Source: Mesorhizobium sp. M2D.F.Ca.ET.226.01.1.1
GTDB taxonomy: Bacteria; Pseudomonadota; Alphaproteobacteria; Rhizobiales; Rhizobiaceae
NCBI RefSeq assembly: GCF_004022705.2
Contig: NZ_RZOY02000005.1
Coordinates: 248,001 to 312,000 of the forward strand
Direction: 5' to 3'
DNA length: 64,000 nt
Below the pieces are notes generated by a model that was not told the origin of the DNA, made no database searches, and worked only from the letters and a program-made list of their open reading frames with translations. Both the position numbers and the translations under genes were made by a program. This document shows, piece after piece, positions 1 through 7,859 of the stretch (the first letter of the stretch is position 1; each line of letters starts with the position of its first letter).

Positions 1-305
1 ATATCGACGGCTATTCCTTCCCGCGCTTCTTCGTGAAGATCTTCATGCCGCTGATCGCGAGCGGCATCGGCGTCGCCTGCTTCTTCTGCTTCATGTTCTC
101 TTGGGTGGAACTGCTGATCGCGCGCACGCTGACCACGACCGACGCCAAGCCGATCGCCGCCACTATGACGCGCACCGTCTCGGCCGCCGGCATGGACTGG
201 GGCCTGCTCGCCGCCGCCGGCGTGCTGACGCTGATCCCCGGCGCTTTGGTCATCTGGTTCGTCCGTAACTACATCGCCAAGGGCTTCGCCCTGGGGAGGG
301 TGTGA
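1..305 (+). CDS. glpQ: Glycerol ABC transporter permease GlpQ, C-terminal part
   Basis: Inner-membrane permease of a sugar-type (MalG-like) ABC importer; only the last 100 residues are present because the gene enters from the left edge. The visible part has two hydrophobic segments and a short cytoplasmic tail ending in KGFALGRV, as expected at the end of this permease family. It is followed after 3 bases by the DUF2160 gene, then a solute-binding protein gene and glycerol kinase. That order matches the rhizobial glp glycerol transporter operon, which is why the substrate is called glycerol. The frame is open from base 3. Confidence 0.85.
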   Translation, partial: IDGYSFPRFFVKIFMPLIASGIGVACFFCFMFSWVELLIARTLTTTDAKPIAATMTRTVSAAGMDWGLLAAAGVLTLIPGALVIWFVRNYIAKGFALGRV

Positions 306-308
306 TCC

Positions 309-596
309 ATGAATCTCGACTTCTCCTGGATGGCGTGGACCTGGCCGACGGCGGCCTTCTTCATCATCATCGTGCTGATGCTGTTCGGCATGGGCGTGTG
401 GGAATATGTCTCGCCCGGCGGCAATCCGCGCGTCGGCGTACTGCGCTTCGAGACGACGCGCGGCGACCGCCTCTTCGTTTCGCTGCTCGGCAGCGCCTTC
501 ATCCATCTCGCTTGGCTGGGTCTGGTTGGACCCAACCTGTGGTGGGCTCTCGCTCTCTCCGTGATCTACGCCATTGGCGTGTTCCGATACGTATAG
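309..596 (+). CDS. glpU: DUF2160 small membrane protein GlpU
   Basis: A 95-residue protein with about three transmembrane helices, of the DUF2160 type found only beside this transporter family. In rhizobial glycerol operons the equivalent gene is called glpU; its exact role is unknown, though it probably helps assemble or stabilise the permease. It begins 3 bases after glpQ stops, so the two are co-translated. A polar stretch between helices one and two (GGNPRVGVLRFETTRGDR) is the only long soluble loop. Family and context agree; function is inferred from context alone. Confidence 0.8.
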   Translation: MNLDFSWMAWTWPTAAFFIIIVLMLFGMGVWEYVSPGGNPRVGVLRFETTRGDRLFVSLLGSAFIHLAWLGLVGPNLWWALALSVIYAIGVFRYV

Positions 597-608
597 AGGG
601 GGAAAAGC

Positions 609-638
609 CGGAGCGGCCGCGTGCTGGCGGCCGCACCG
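609..638 (+). promoter_or_regulatory. Intercistronic hairpin between glpU and glpV
   Basis: Two copies of GCGGCCGC (613-620 and 627-634) flank a 6-base loop and can pair into a GC-only stem. No T-run follows, so it is unlikely to be a full terminator. It may set mRNA stability so that the binding-protein gene is expressed differently from the permease genes; that role is inferred. Confidence 0.45.
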
Positions 639-672
639 GATCGCACTTGCAACCTAAGACTGGAGGAGACAC

Positions 673-2397
673 ATGCGACGGCAATTTCTAACATCAACAA
701 CCGCCCTTGTCCTATTGCTCGGCGCCGGCCACGCCTACGCCGGGATGGACGAGGCAAAAGCCTTTCTGGACAAGGAGATAGGTCCATTGTCGACGCTTTC
801 ACGCGCCGACCAGGAAAAGGAAATGCAGTGGTTCGTCGACGCCGCCAAGCCGTTCGCCGGCATGGAAATCAAGGTCGTGTCGGAAACCCTGACAACGCAC
901 CAGTACGAGTCGCAGACGCTGGCGCCGGCCTTCACCGCCATCACCGGCATCAAGGTCACGCATGATGTCATCCAGGAGGGCGACGTCGTCGAGAAGATCC
1001 AGACCCAGATGCAGACCGGCCAGAACCTCTATGACGGCTGGGTCAACGACTCCGACCTGATCGGCACGCACTGGCGTTATCAGCAGGCGCGCAACCTGAC
1101 CGACTGGATGGCCGGCGAGGGCAAGGACGTCACAGATCCGATGCTCGACGTCGACGACTTCATCGGCAAATCCTTCACCACCGCGCCGGACGGCAAGCTC
1201 TACCAGCTGCCCGACCAGCAGTTCGCCAACCTCTACTGGTTCCGCTACGACTGGTTCAACGACGAGAAGAACAAGGCGGACTTCAAGGCCAAGTATGGCT
1301 ACGACCTCGGCGTGCCGGTCAACTGGTCGGCCTATGAGGACATCGCCCAGTTCTTCACCGGCCGCGAGATCGACGGCAAAAAGGTCTTCGGCCACATGGA
1401 CTACGGCAAGAAGGACCCGTCGCTCGGCTGGCGCTTCACCGATGCGTGGCTGTCGATGGCCGGCAATGGCGACAAGGGCATCCCGAACGGCAAGCCGGTC
1501 GACGAATGGGGCATCAAGGTCGACGAGAATTCGCGTCCCGTCGGTTCGTGCTCCGCGCGCGGCGGCGACACCAACGCTCCGGCCTCTGTCTATGCCATCC
1601 AGAAGTATCTGGATTGGCTGAAGGCCTATGCACCGCCGGAAGCGCAGGGCATGACCTTCTCCGAATCGGGTCCGGTTCCCTCGCAGGGCAACATCGCCCA
1701 GCAGATCTTCTGGTACACCGCCTTCACCGCCGACATGGCCAAGCCCGGCCTGCCGGTCGTGAACGACGACGGCACGCCGAAATGGCGCGTCGCGCCGTCG
1801 CCGCACGGTGTCTACTGGAAGGACGGAATGAAGCTCGGCTACCAGGACGCCGGTTCGTGGACGCTGCTGAAGTCGACCCCGACCGACCGCGCCAAGGCCG
1901 CCTGGCTCTATGCGCAGTTCGTCGTCTCGAAGACGGTCGACGTGAAGAAGAGCCAGGTCGGTCTGACCTTCATCCGCGACTCCACCATCCACGACAAGAG
2001 CTTCACCGAACGGGCGCCGAAGCTCGGCGGCCTGATCGAGTTCTACCGCTCGCCGGCGCGCGTGCAGTGGACCCCGACCGGCACCAACGTCCCGGACTAT
2101 CCGAAGCTGGCGCAGCTCTGGTGGCAGAACATCGGCGATGCGTCGTCCGGTGCGAAGACCCCGCAGGAAGCGATGGACTCGCTCTGCGCAGACCAGGAGA
2201 AGGTGCTCTCTCGCCTCGAGAAATCGGGCGTCCAGGGCGACATCGGACCGAAGATGGCCGAAGAGCACGATCTCGAATACTGGAACAAGGACGCCGTCTC
2301 GAAGGGCAACCTTGCGCCGCAGCTCAAGGTCGAGAACGAGAAGGACAAGCCGATCACCATCAACTACGACGAGCTGGTGAAGAGCTGGCAGAAGTAG
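673..2397 (+). CDS. glpV: Glycerol ABC transporter substrate-binding protein GlpV
   Basis: Periplasmic solute-binding protein of 574 residues that captures substrate, probably glycerol, for the GlpPQ permease. Residues 1-23 form a classic signal peptide (basic start, hydrophobic core ending GAGHAYA). The rest is a long bilobal extracellular solute-binding domain, longer than most sugar-binding proteins, as is usual for this family. The start is supported by an AGGAGA ribosome-binding site just upstream (662-667). It sits between glpU and glpK. Substrate assignment rests on operon context and resemblance to rhizobial GlpV. Confidence 0.85.
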   Translation: MRRQFLTSTTALVLLLGAGHAYAGMDEAKAFLDKEIGPLSTLSRADQEKEMQWFVDAAKPFAGMEIKVVSETLTTHQYESQTLAPAFTAITGIKVTHDVIQEGDVVEKIQTQMQTGQNLYDGWVNDSDLIGTHWRYQQARNLTDWMAGEGKDVTDPMLDVDDFIGKSFTTAPDGKLYQLPDQQFANLYWFRYDWFNDEKNKADFKAKYGYDLGVPVNWSAYEDIAQFFTGREIDGKKVFGHMDYGKKDPSLGWRFTDAWLSMAGNGDKGIPNGKPVDEWGIKVDENSRPVGSCSARGGDTNAPASVYAIQKYLDWLKAYAPPEAQGMTFSESGPVPSQGNIAQQIFWYTAFTADMAKPGLPVVNDDGTPKWRVAPSPHGVYWKDGMKLGYQDAGSWTLLKSTPTDRAKAAWLYAQFVVSKTVDVKKSQVGLTFIRDSTIHDKSFTERAPKLGGLIEFYRSPARVQWTPTGTNVPDYPKLAQLWWQNIGDASSGAKTPQEAMDSLCADQEKVLSRLEKSGVQGDIGPKMAEEHDLEYWNKDAVSKGNLAPQLKVENEKDKPITINYDELVKSWQK

Positions 2398-2433
2398 GGC
2401 TGTCGATGCGGGCGTTCGCGCCCGTGTGAAATA

Positions 2434-2464
2434 GGGGGAGGCGGCGCATTGCCGTCTCCCCTGT
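2434..2464 (+). terminator. Terminator-like hairpin between glpV and glpK
   Basis: A GC-rich stem (GGGGGAG-GCGGC paired with GCCGTCTCCC) is followed by CTGTTTGT. Just upstream, 2409-2424 forms another hairpin, CGGGCG-TTCG-CGCCCG, with a UUCG tetraloop. Together they could reduce read-through into glpK, or protect the 3' end of the glpV message. The T-run is short, so partial termination is more likely than a full stop. Confidence 0.5.
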
Positions 2465-2488
2465 TTGTATCAAGGCGGAGGAAGCCAA

Positions 2489-3982
2489 ATGAGCGGTTTT
2501 GTGCTGGCGATCGACCAGGGAACGACCTCGACCCGGGCGATCCTGTTCGACGACAAGATGAAAGTAGCCGGCGCCGGTCAGCAGGAATTCGCGCAGCATT
2601 ATCCGGCCTCCGGCTGGGTCGAGCATGATTCGGAAGACATCTGGACGAGCGTCGTCGCAACGGTGAAGGCGGCGCTGAAATCGGCAGGCCGCACGGCATC
2701 GGATGTGGCCGCCATCGGCATCACCAATCAGCGCGAGACGGTCGTGATCTGGGACAAAGCGACCGGCAAGCCGATCCACAATGCGATCGTCTGGCAGGAC
2801 CGCCGCACGGGGCCGCTCTGCCAGAAGCTGAAGAAGCAGGGGTTGGAAAAGAAATTCACCCGCAAGACCGGCCTGCTGCTCGATCCCTATTTCTCCGGCA
2901 CCAAGATCGCCTGGATGCTGGACAAGGTGAAAGGCGCGCGCAAGCGCGCCGAGAGAGGCGAGTTGCTTGCCGGCACGATCGACAGTTTCCTGATCTGGCG
3001 GCTGACCGGCGGCAAGGTGCACGCAACCGACGCGACAAACGCCTCGCGCACATTGGTCTACAACATCGAGAAGAATGTCTGGGATGAGGAGCTGCTCTCG
3101 ATCCTGAACATACCGGCCGCGATCCTGCCTGAGGTGAAGGACTGCGCCGACGATTTCGGCGTCACCGAAAAGAGCCTGTTTGGCGCCGAGATGAAAATAC
3201 TCGGCGTCGCCGGCGACCAGCACGCGGCGACCATCGGCCAGGCCTGTTTCGAGCCGGGTATGATGAAATCGACCTATGGTACAGGCTGCTTCGCATTGCT
3301 CAACACCGGCGCCGACCTGGTGAGGTCTAAGAACCGGCTGCTCACCACCATCGCCCATCGGCTTAATGGCAAGACCACCTACGCGCTGGAAGGCTCGATC
3401 TTCATTGCGGGCGCCGCCGTGCAGTGGCTGCGCGACGGCATCAAGGTGATCGGCAAGGCCGAGCAGAGCGGCGCCCTGGCGGCGAGCGCCGACCCGGCGC
3501 AGCAGGTCTATCTGGTGCCGGCCTTTGTCGGTCTCGGCGCGCCGCATTGGGACGCGGAGGCGCGCGGCGCGATCTTCGGCCTGACCCGCAACTCAGGCCC
3601 GGCCGAGTTCGCGCGCGCGGCACTCGAATCGGTCGCCTTCCAGACGCGTGACCTGCTCGACGCGATGCGCAAGGACTGGAAGGGCGCTTCCGCCAAGACG
3701 GTGCTTCGCGTCGACGGCGGCATGGTCGCTTCCGACTGGACGATGCAGCGGCTAGCAGACATCCTCGACGCGCCGGTCGACCGCCCGACCATCCTGGAGA
3801 CGACCGCGTTGGGGGCGGCCTGGCTTGCCGGATCGAAGGCTGGCGTCTGGCCAAAAGCAAAGGATTTCGCCAAGAGCTGGGCGCTCGAACGGCGCTTCAA
3901 GCCTGAGATGGATGCAGCAACGCGCTCGGCGAAGCTCGCTGGCTGGCGCGATGCGGTGCGCAGGACGCTGAGTACGCAGTAA
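2489..3982 (+). CDS. glpK: Glycerol kinase
   Basis: Cytoplasmic FGGY-family kinase, 497 residues, the usual length for GlpK. It phosphorylates glycerol with ATP to sn-glycerol 3-phosphate, trapping the substrate brought in by the upstream transporter. The N-terminal ATPase-fold motif DQGTTSTRA lies at residues 9-17. The sugar-site stretch [18 protein letters not shown] and the C-terminal [14 protein letters not shown] (around residue 410) are typical. The start at 2489 is preceded by GGCGGAGGAAG; a longer in-frame start eight codons upstream has no ribosome-binding site. Last recognisable gene of the glycerol operon. Confidence 0.95.
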   Translation: MSGFVLAIDQGTTSTRAILFDDKMKVAGAGQQEFAQHYPASGWVEHDSEDIWTSVVATVKAALKSAGRTASDVAAIGITNQRETVVIWDKATGKPIHNAIVWQDRRTGPLCQKLKKQGLEKKFTRKTGLLLDPYFSGTKIAWMLDKVKGARKRAERGELLAGTIDSFLIWRLTGGKVHATDATNASRTLVYNIEKNVWDEELLSILNIPAAILPEVKDCADDFGVTEKSLFGAEMKILGVAGDQHAATIGQACFEPGMMKSTYGTGCFALLNTGADLVRSKNRLLTTIAHRLNGKTTYALEGSIFIAGAAVQWLRDGIKVIGKAEQSGALAASADPAQQVYLVPAFVGLGAPHWDAEARGAIFGLTRNSGPAEFARAALESVAFQTRDLLDAMRKDWKGASAKTVLRVDGGMVASDWTMQRLADILDAPVDRPTILETTALGAAWLAGSKAGVWPKAKDFAKSWALERRFKPEMDAATRSAKLAGWRDAVRRTLSTQ

Positions 3983-4003
3983 CGATCACTGGACCGGGGA
4001 AGA

Positions 4004-4481
4004 ATGCAACCGGATTGGTATGCTGCTTGGCGCGATGAGGCCTTTGAACAGCTCGCCGCCAAGAACGCACGCCCTGGAGCAGGATTTCCGCCTCGGCCAC
4101 TGGATGCGCTACAACTACGACCTGGCGGCCGGAAAGCTGATTTTCTCCGACAAAGCGGGCGCCAAGGTTATCTCGGAAATCCAGATTGCGGGCTCTACCA
4201 GTGCCAAAGCGGGCAATTGGCTCTGGGCTTGGGCCAATTCGAACTTACCGGGCGATCTTGTCGGCGACGCGGAACTGGTGCGGACGTTCGGGGTGAAAAA
4301 GGGCGTGGACGACCTGGCCCAGGCCTACGTAGACGATACGAGCGGCGATTTGGATGCGCTCGGTTGGGAACTGACGGCAGCGATGGTTCGCGTTTGCAAC
4401 GCGCTTGGAGCTTATCGCTCCTCGCGGGGTGAGGGCGGCGCTCTCTATCTGGTCTTCAAGAACATACGATGGGCGAACTGA
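4004..4481 (+). pseudogene. DUF6882-like protein gene split by a frameshift
   Basis: The N-terminal part reads from ATG 4004 as MQPDWYAAWRDEAFEQLAAK in one frame. From about 4075 the recognisable protein continues in the next frame as ALEQDFRLGHWMRYNYDLAA and on to ...YLVFKNIRWAN, stopping at 4481. Dropping one base near 4071-4075 (in GCACGCC) would join the two halves into one protein of about 158 residues. The body (SAKAGNWLWAWAN) resembles DUF6882, a family of unknown function. A start at 4020 would leave an unrelated N-terminus and has no ribosome-binding site; 4004 follows GGGGAAGA. Either a real mutation or a sequencing error. Confidence 0.65.
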
Positions 4482-4511
4482 CACAGTCCTTCGCCGCGAG
4501 ACATAGCGAGA

Positions 4512-4539
4512 GAGCCCGTGCCTCTCGAGGCGCGGGCTC
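4512..4539 (+). terminator. Long palindromic hairpin after the DUF6882-like gene
   Basis: A 13-base stem starting GAGCCCG and closing CGGGCTC, with one T-G wobble and a 2-base loop, lies 30 bases after the stop codon. There is no T-run on either strand, so termination is possible but unproven. Confidence 0.35.
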
Positions 4540-4565
4540 GGTCAACGACCAAAATAGGTGCTTTC

Positions 4566-4611
4566 CGCAATTCCGGACGGAAAACCGCTACGCGCTTTTC
4601 CTGGAATTGCT
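4566..4611 (-). repeat. Intergenic repeat, copy A
   Basis: The reverse complement of this 46-bp segment matches 22393-22438 at 43 of 46 positions. It starts AGCAATTCCAGGAAAAG and ends TTTTCCGTCCGGAATTGCG, and its ends are inverted repeats of each other (GCAATTCC / GGAATTGC), so the RNA can fold back. Repeats of this kind are common between genes in Mesorhizobium and related genomes. Confidence 0.7.
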
Positions 4612-4625
4612 TTGACCGGAGGCCG

Positions 4626-5087
4626 TCAGTAGGGCGATCTGCACTGCTGACGCGGGCCGTTGTTGGGCTGGAAGGTGTTGTCCGAGGCGCGATACGAGCG
4701 GTAGTGGTCGTAGCACCACCGCACATGCGCATCGCCGCGATAGACGCGGTTGTTCTCGCTGTTGACGATAGCGCCGGTGATCAGCGCGCCGGTGGCGAAG
4801 GCGGCCAGCGGGAACCAATAGTCGCCATGACGCCGATAGCCATGGCGGTATTCGCGATAGCCGCGATGGCCATTCCAATACATGCCGTCATTGCGCGAGA
4901 AACGCTGACCGCCGCGCCAATGGTTATGCCGCCAGCGGAAGTCGCGCTCCGCGACCGTCTGGACGTCGGACGAGGCCGGCGAAGCCTGTGGGACGAACAG
5001 CTGAGCGGCATTGGCGGGCACCGCCGCAGCCGCGGCGAACGAAACCGACAAGGTGGCGGCAAGCAAGCCCGAGACGATGTTTTTCAT
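4626..5087 (-). CDS. BA14K family protein
   Basis: A 153-residue secreted or membrane-anchored protein. It has a signal peptide of about 28 residues (ending VPANAA), a His/Arg/Tyr-rich middle, a hydrophobic segment ([18 protein letters not shown]) and a C-terminal BA14K-type motif. That motif has WCYDHYRSY and a final Cys in [10 protein letters not shown]. The family takes its name from a Brucella 14-kDa immunoreactive protein; lectin-like activity has been reported for that protein, but function here is unknown. The start at 5087 is chosen because AAGGAGAAGACC precedes it; a longer in-frame start lacks this site and the signal peptide position. Confidence 0.8.
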   Translation of the reverse strand: MKNIVSGLLAATLSVSFAAAAAVPANAAQLFVPQASPASSDVQTVAERDFRWRHNHWRGGQRFSRNDGMYWNGHRGYREYRHGYRRHGDYWFPLAAFATGALITGAIVNSENNRVYRGDAHVRWCYDHYRSYRASDNTFQPNNGPRQQCRSPY

Positions 5088-5310
5088 TGGTCTTCTCCTT
5101 GAAAGGGTGGTTGACGTCCCTGTAGCGGAGCAACGGGAAATGAATGCGCCGGTTCCCATTTTAATCTCAACCCATTGTTATTTAAGGGAGTTCTGAAATA
5201 TCCAGGCAAATGAGAGCAGGCGGTGGTCCAGGCAAACGCACGCCGCGCCACCGCCCGCCAATCCGCCAAAAGCCTCGAAAAACTCTGGCCGCAGACCTTT
5301 TTTTTTCCGG

Positions 5311-5339
5311 TTGACCGGCCGCGGCACTCTCCCTATGTT
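5311..5339 (+). promoter_or_regulatory. Sigma-70-type promoter of tRNA-Lys
   Basis: TTGACC (5311-5316), a 17-base spacer and TATGTT (5334-5339) form a good housekeeping promoter. The tRNA begins 37 bases after the -10 element, giving a short leader of about 30 bases. Confidence 0.7.
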
Positions 5340-5376
5340 CCGCGCAATTTCGAGGGCGGCGTTTATGAGCCCGCGG

Positions 5377-5452
5377 GAGCGCGTAGCTCAGCCGGTAGAG
5401 CAACTGACTTTTAATCAGTAGGTCATGGGTTCGAATCCCATCGCGCTCACCA
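5377..5452 (+). tRNA. tRNA-Lys (anticodon TTT)
   Basis: A full cloverleaf: acceptor stem GAGCGCG (5377-5383) pairs with CGCGCTC (5442-5448). The D-arm is GCTC/GAGC. The anticodon stem ACTGA/TCAGT surrounds loop CTTTTAA with anticodon TTT, and the T-arm contains GGTTCGAATCC. CCA is encoded at 5450-5452. The 3' half from 5407 is the left attachment site of the phage-like element to its right; because integration recreates the tRNA end, the gene stays intact. Confidence 0.97.
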
Positions 5453-5456
5453 AAAA
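5407..5456 (+). repeat. attL: left 50-bp direct repeat within tRNA-Lys
   Basis: Covers the anticodon loop to just past CCA of the tRNA gene (starts ACTTTTAATCAG, ends CTCACCAAAAA). Identical over 50 bases to 19893-19942. Flanking bases differ on both sides (G versus A before; C versus A after), which fixes the repeat boundaries. Confidence 0.95.
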
Positions 5457-5499
5457 CATCATAAAATCAAGGGTTTGCGAAAGGTGAGGGCGGGTTTCT

Positions 5500-5524
5500 G
5501 TGTCCGCAGAATTTCGTGTCCGCA
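5500..5524 (+). promoter_or_regulatory. Two candidate integrase arm-type sites, left end
   Basis: GTGTCCGCA occurs at 5500-5508 and 5516-5524, with a weaker ATGTCCGG after them. The same 9-mer recurs upstream of the integrase gene and to the right of attR. Short direct repeats near both ends of an integrating element are typical arm-binding sites for tyrosine integrases; the assignment is inferred. Confidence 0.45.
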
Positions 5525-5540
5525 CTATGTCCGGAAAAAT

Positions 5541-5571
5541 GAAAAGGCCCGGAAGCCTAAGCCGCCGGGCC
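5541..5571 (-). terminator. Terminator of the left-end gene chain
   Basis: Read on the minus strand, GGCCCGG...CCGGGCC forms a 7-bp stem with an inner paired segment and is followed by TTTTCATTTTT. It lies 90 bases after the stop of the last leftward gene. A very similar hairpin occurs at 20419-20444 beyond the right att site. Confidence 0.65.
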
Positions 5572-5661
5572 AAGATCTACGGGGATGCTCTGGAGGAGCC
5601 TAGCTTAACACCGTCCAGTGTGTGGCGCGCATCACAGGTTCGCGATGCAAAAGCCCGGCCA

Positions 5662-5868
5662 CTACTGAATGCAGGAACCGGGCGGGTAATGCCTGGAGTC
5701 GTAGCAAGACGGCGAGACGAGAATGAACCCATCATCGTCTACCCGGATCGGGATCATGCCGAAGCAGTTCCGATACCAATGGTGGAACGGGATCACGATC
5801 ATCTCATTGCCGGCTGGCGCTGGTGTCGCCAACTTGGCAACTCCAGAAACGGCGCCAAGAGGTTTCAT
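5662..5868 (-). CDS. Small element protein of unknown function, 68 aa
   Basis: Not recognised. The ATG overlaps the TGA of the gene upstream in a 4-base ATGA, which is the main support for translation. The product has no clear membrane segment or signal peptide; it contains two cysteines near the C-terminus (SPSCYDSR, PGSCIQ). It is the last gene before the left end of the element, followed by a terminator. Its position at the edge suggests accessory cargo or lysogeny function, but nothing more can be said. Confidence 0.5.
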   Translation of the reverse strand: MKPLGAVSGVAKLATPAPAGNEMIVIPFHHWYRNCFGMIPIRVDDDGFILVSPSCYDSRHYPPGSCIQ

Positions 5869-6251
5869 AGACCTTGCCCTCCCTCGATGAGGCCGGGGCA
5901 GTCGTAATCAGCGGGATCAAACTCTCGCTCGTCATCGCCCTGTGGCTCGTCGATAATGTCCCCGCCGTGCTCGTCCTCTAGCTCCCGATCATCGTCCATG
6001 CTGCCGCGCTTATCGCCCTGCCAAGCGACGGTGCCGCGCGGCCCACGCTCTCCCCAGCCAAGCCATGGCTCGGCGTCGGCGCCGTCCTCCAGATCTTCGG
6101 AATCGGCCTCCATCACGTCGAGCGCGGTGATGAGAGCTGTGGCCTTGTCGAACAGGGCGTTGAGTTCCTTTTCGATGGCCTGCCGCCATGTGCGAGCATC
6201 CATCCCCTTCGGACAGGCGAAGGGCCTCAGTGTCGAGACGTGCGCGTTCAT
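5865..6251 (-). CDS. Acidic hypothetical protein of the element, 128 aa
   Basis: Not assigned to a function. The first 47 residues look helical (KGMDARTWRQAIEKELNALF); the rest is very acidic and low in complexity, with runs such as DSEDLEDGADAEPWLG and MDDDRELEDEHGGD. Proteins with similar acidic repeats are common in rhizobial genomes, often near phage genes. Start at 6251 is chosen because it follows GGGAGAAGCAGCA and overlaps the upstream stop (ATGA). A longer open frame to 6662 has no supporting ribosome-binding site. Middle gene of a three-gene coupled chain. Confidence 0.65.
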   Translation of the reverse strand: MNAHVSTLRPFACPKGMDARTWRQAIEKELNALFDKATALITALDVMEADSEDLEDGADAEPWLGWGERGPRGTVAWQGDKRGSMDDDRELEDEHGGDIIDEPQGDDEREFDPADYDCPGLIEGGQGL

Positions 6252-6406
6252 TGCTGCTTCTCCCGCTCGACGTGCTCTATGATGTTGTTTCCAGCCCTGT
6301 GGAGGGCATTGGAGAGGCGGAGCAGTCTTATTGCGAGGTGAAGGCGCCCAAGGCGCGTGCGTAAGGCTGCTGCCAGGAGCAACAGCACGATTGCTGCATA
6401 GGTCAT
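6248..6406 (-). CDS. Tiny single-helix membrane protein, 52 aa
   Basis: Begins MTYAAIVLLLLAAALRTRLG: one N-terminal transmembrane helix followed by a basic amphipathic segment and a charged tail ending EHVEREKQQ. Its stop codon overlaps the start of the next gene as ATGA, so it probably opens a coupled three-gene chain. Small one-helix proteins at this place in phages can be holins, spanin parts or membrane anchors, but there is no motif to choose between these. The start has only a weak AGAG upstream. Confidence 0.5.
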   Translation of the reverse strand: MTYAAIVLLLLAAALRTRLGRLHLAIRLLRLSNALHRAGNNIIEHVEREKQQ

Positions 6407-6808
6407 GGTGGTTCTCTGGATTTGCCGGCTTGTCACGGCCGGTTGCCAGCGGGCAGCACTGGCGCCGGGAGTGTGACAACATGGCCAGAGACCATGCGCG
6501 ACGGCCTTCCCCTTTCGGGTCTTGTATTGCCGCCGCTCTCCCGGCATAGTGTGCCGGTTCGCGCCGACGGCAAATCGGCACGTTCTTTTCGTTGGTCGAA
6601 CTTGATCCCGGCAAGGATCGCCTCGCCCAACGCTCTGGTTGCCTAGGCCCGGCAAAGGCCATCAGCGGGAGTTGTCACGCTCCGCTGTGCACGATGCCCC
6701 CAATCGGTTAACAATTCAAGCACGCCCTGCGAGGGGCGGAGCTATTGCAGGAGCGCGGCTCTGGGACTATCGATGCCAGCTCAAAGTCAGACGGCGGAAT
6801 AACCAGAA
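6407..6808. other. Divergent intergenic region of the element
   Basis: A 402-base stretch between the leftward small-gene chain and the rightward FkbM gene. It must hold the promoters for both directions. Open frames here on either strand lack ribosome-binding sites and look like chance. I did not find a convincing repeat, tRNA or terminator in it. Confidence 0.5.
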
Positions 6809-7672
6809 ATGCTTCCTTTTGATCCGTTTAGGCGCATTGAGCGATCGATACGCCGCGTGCGGGACGCAGTGTTAGTCCGTCCGGCATCCAATATGTGGGC
6901 TGTTCAGCGAGAGGTGTCGAAACAATACCCGATGCTCGTGCAAGACTTCGGCGATCACCGAATGGTTTTTGACCCGAACGATGATCCGATTGGGAAGGCC
7001 ATTCTGGAACTCGGCAGTTGGCACCGTCCGCAGTTCGAAAGCATCTTGGCGGCACTCAGGGAGGGCGGCCGGCTAACAGATGCAAAGACATTTCTTGACG
7101 TAGGCGCCAACATCGGGACACAGACCATTTACGCCCTGGCCTCGGGCTTGTTTTCACGCGCGATAGCCATCGAGCCTGATGCCGCGAACGCTCGAACTTT
7201 GCAGATGAACGCTCTCCTGAATGGATACGAGGATCGCGTTGACATTGTGCGGGCCGCTGCCGGCGCTGAGATGGGGACGCTCTATTTGAACGGGCACGCG
7301 ACCAACAGCGGCGGCCACAAAGTCACGAATGCGCCGAACGGCGGTAAGTCGGTTCCCGTGAAGGTCGTGACCATTGAATCCGTTTTGCGCGACCGGCAAC
7401 TTGACCCATCTGATCTCGGGTTGGTGTGGATCGATGTAGAGGGGTTTGAGGCTGAAGCCGTGGCCGGAATGTCGCCCGTCATAGAACGCGCTATCCCGCT
7501 TTGCATCGAATTCAACGCCCATGTCTACGGACGGACCAAATCTCGCGAGTTCTTCAGCTACCTGGCCGAGCACTACGCTGTGGCCGCCGTCGTATCGGAT
7601 CGACAAATCAAATTTCGCTCCATCGCCGAGCTAGTCACGCCCGAAACGGCTGCCGACATTCTCTTTGCCTAA
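6809..7672 (+). CDS. FkbM family methyltransferase
   Basis: A 287-residue SAM-dependent methyltransferase of the FkbM type. The SAM-binding loop DVGANIGTQT is at residues 97-106, followed by AIAIEPDAANARTLQMN (motif II) and LVWIDVEGFEAEAVAGM (family signature). Members methylate hydroxyls of sugars or small metabolites; the target here is unknown. It is the only sizeable gene of the element on the plus strand and faces the end of the virion-gene operon, the usual position of lysogenic-conversion cargo. Its base composition is slightly less GC-rich than the core genes. It could alter host polysaccharide, which is inference. Confidence 0.85.
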   Translation: MLPFDPFRRIERSIRRVRDAVLVRPASNMWAVQREVSKQYPMLVQDFGDHRMVFDPNDDPIGKAILELGSWHRPQFESILAALREGGRLTDAKTFLDVGANIGTQTIYALASGLFSRAIAIEPDAANARTLQMNALLNGYEDRVDIVRAAAGAEMGTLYLNGHATNSGGHKVTNAPNGGKSVPVKVVTIESVLRDRQLDPSDLGLVWIDVEGFEAEAVAGMSPVIERAIPLCIEFNAHVYGRTKSREFFSYLAEHYAVAAVVSDRQIKFRSIAELVTPETAADILFA

Positions 7673-7676
7673 AAGA

Positions 7677-7859
7677 TCAGGCAGCCCTCTGGCTAGGATT
7701 CCGCAGCGCATCGAGCGCAGCATCCGCCGTGTCACGCGTGATCCTGTAGCGCTTCATCAGTGCGGCGCGGTAATCGACATGATGATGGTCATGGCCAAGG
7801 TAACGCCGCCAGGCCAAGAGAAAGAGGCTCATCCGGTCGAGCATTTCATCATCGAACAT
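7677..7859 (-). CDS. Small element protein, 60 aa
   Basis: Not recognised. Translation is supported by a one-base stop/start overlap (TAATG) with the large virion-like gene upstream. The sequence is helical and His-rich in the middle (YLGHDHHHVDYRAAL). It ends 5 bases from the convergent end of the FkbM gene, so it is the last gene of the long leftward operon. Confidence 0.5.
   Translation of the reverse strand: MFDDEMLDRMSLFLLAWRRYLGHDHHHVDYRAALMKRYRITRDTADAALDALRNPSQRAA

Noticed and set aside
6639..6875. Small plus-strand gene before FkbM
   Set aside because: It begins at a TTG without a ribosome-binding site, overlaps the FkbM start in another frame and has no sensible composition.
7677..7859. 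Toxin-antitoxin pair with a neighbouring small gene
   Set aside because: The 60-residue product has no antitoxin DNA-binding motif and is coupled to a virion-type gene, not to a toxin-like gene.
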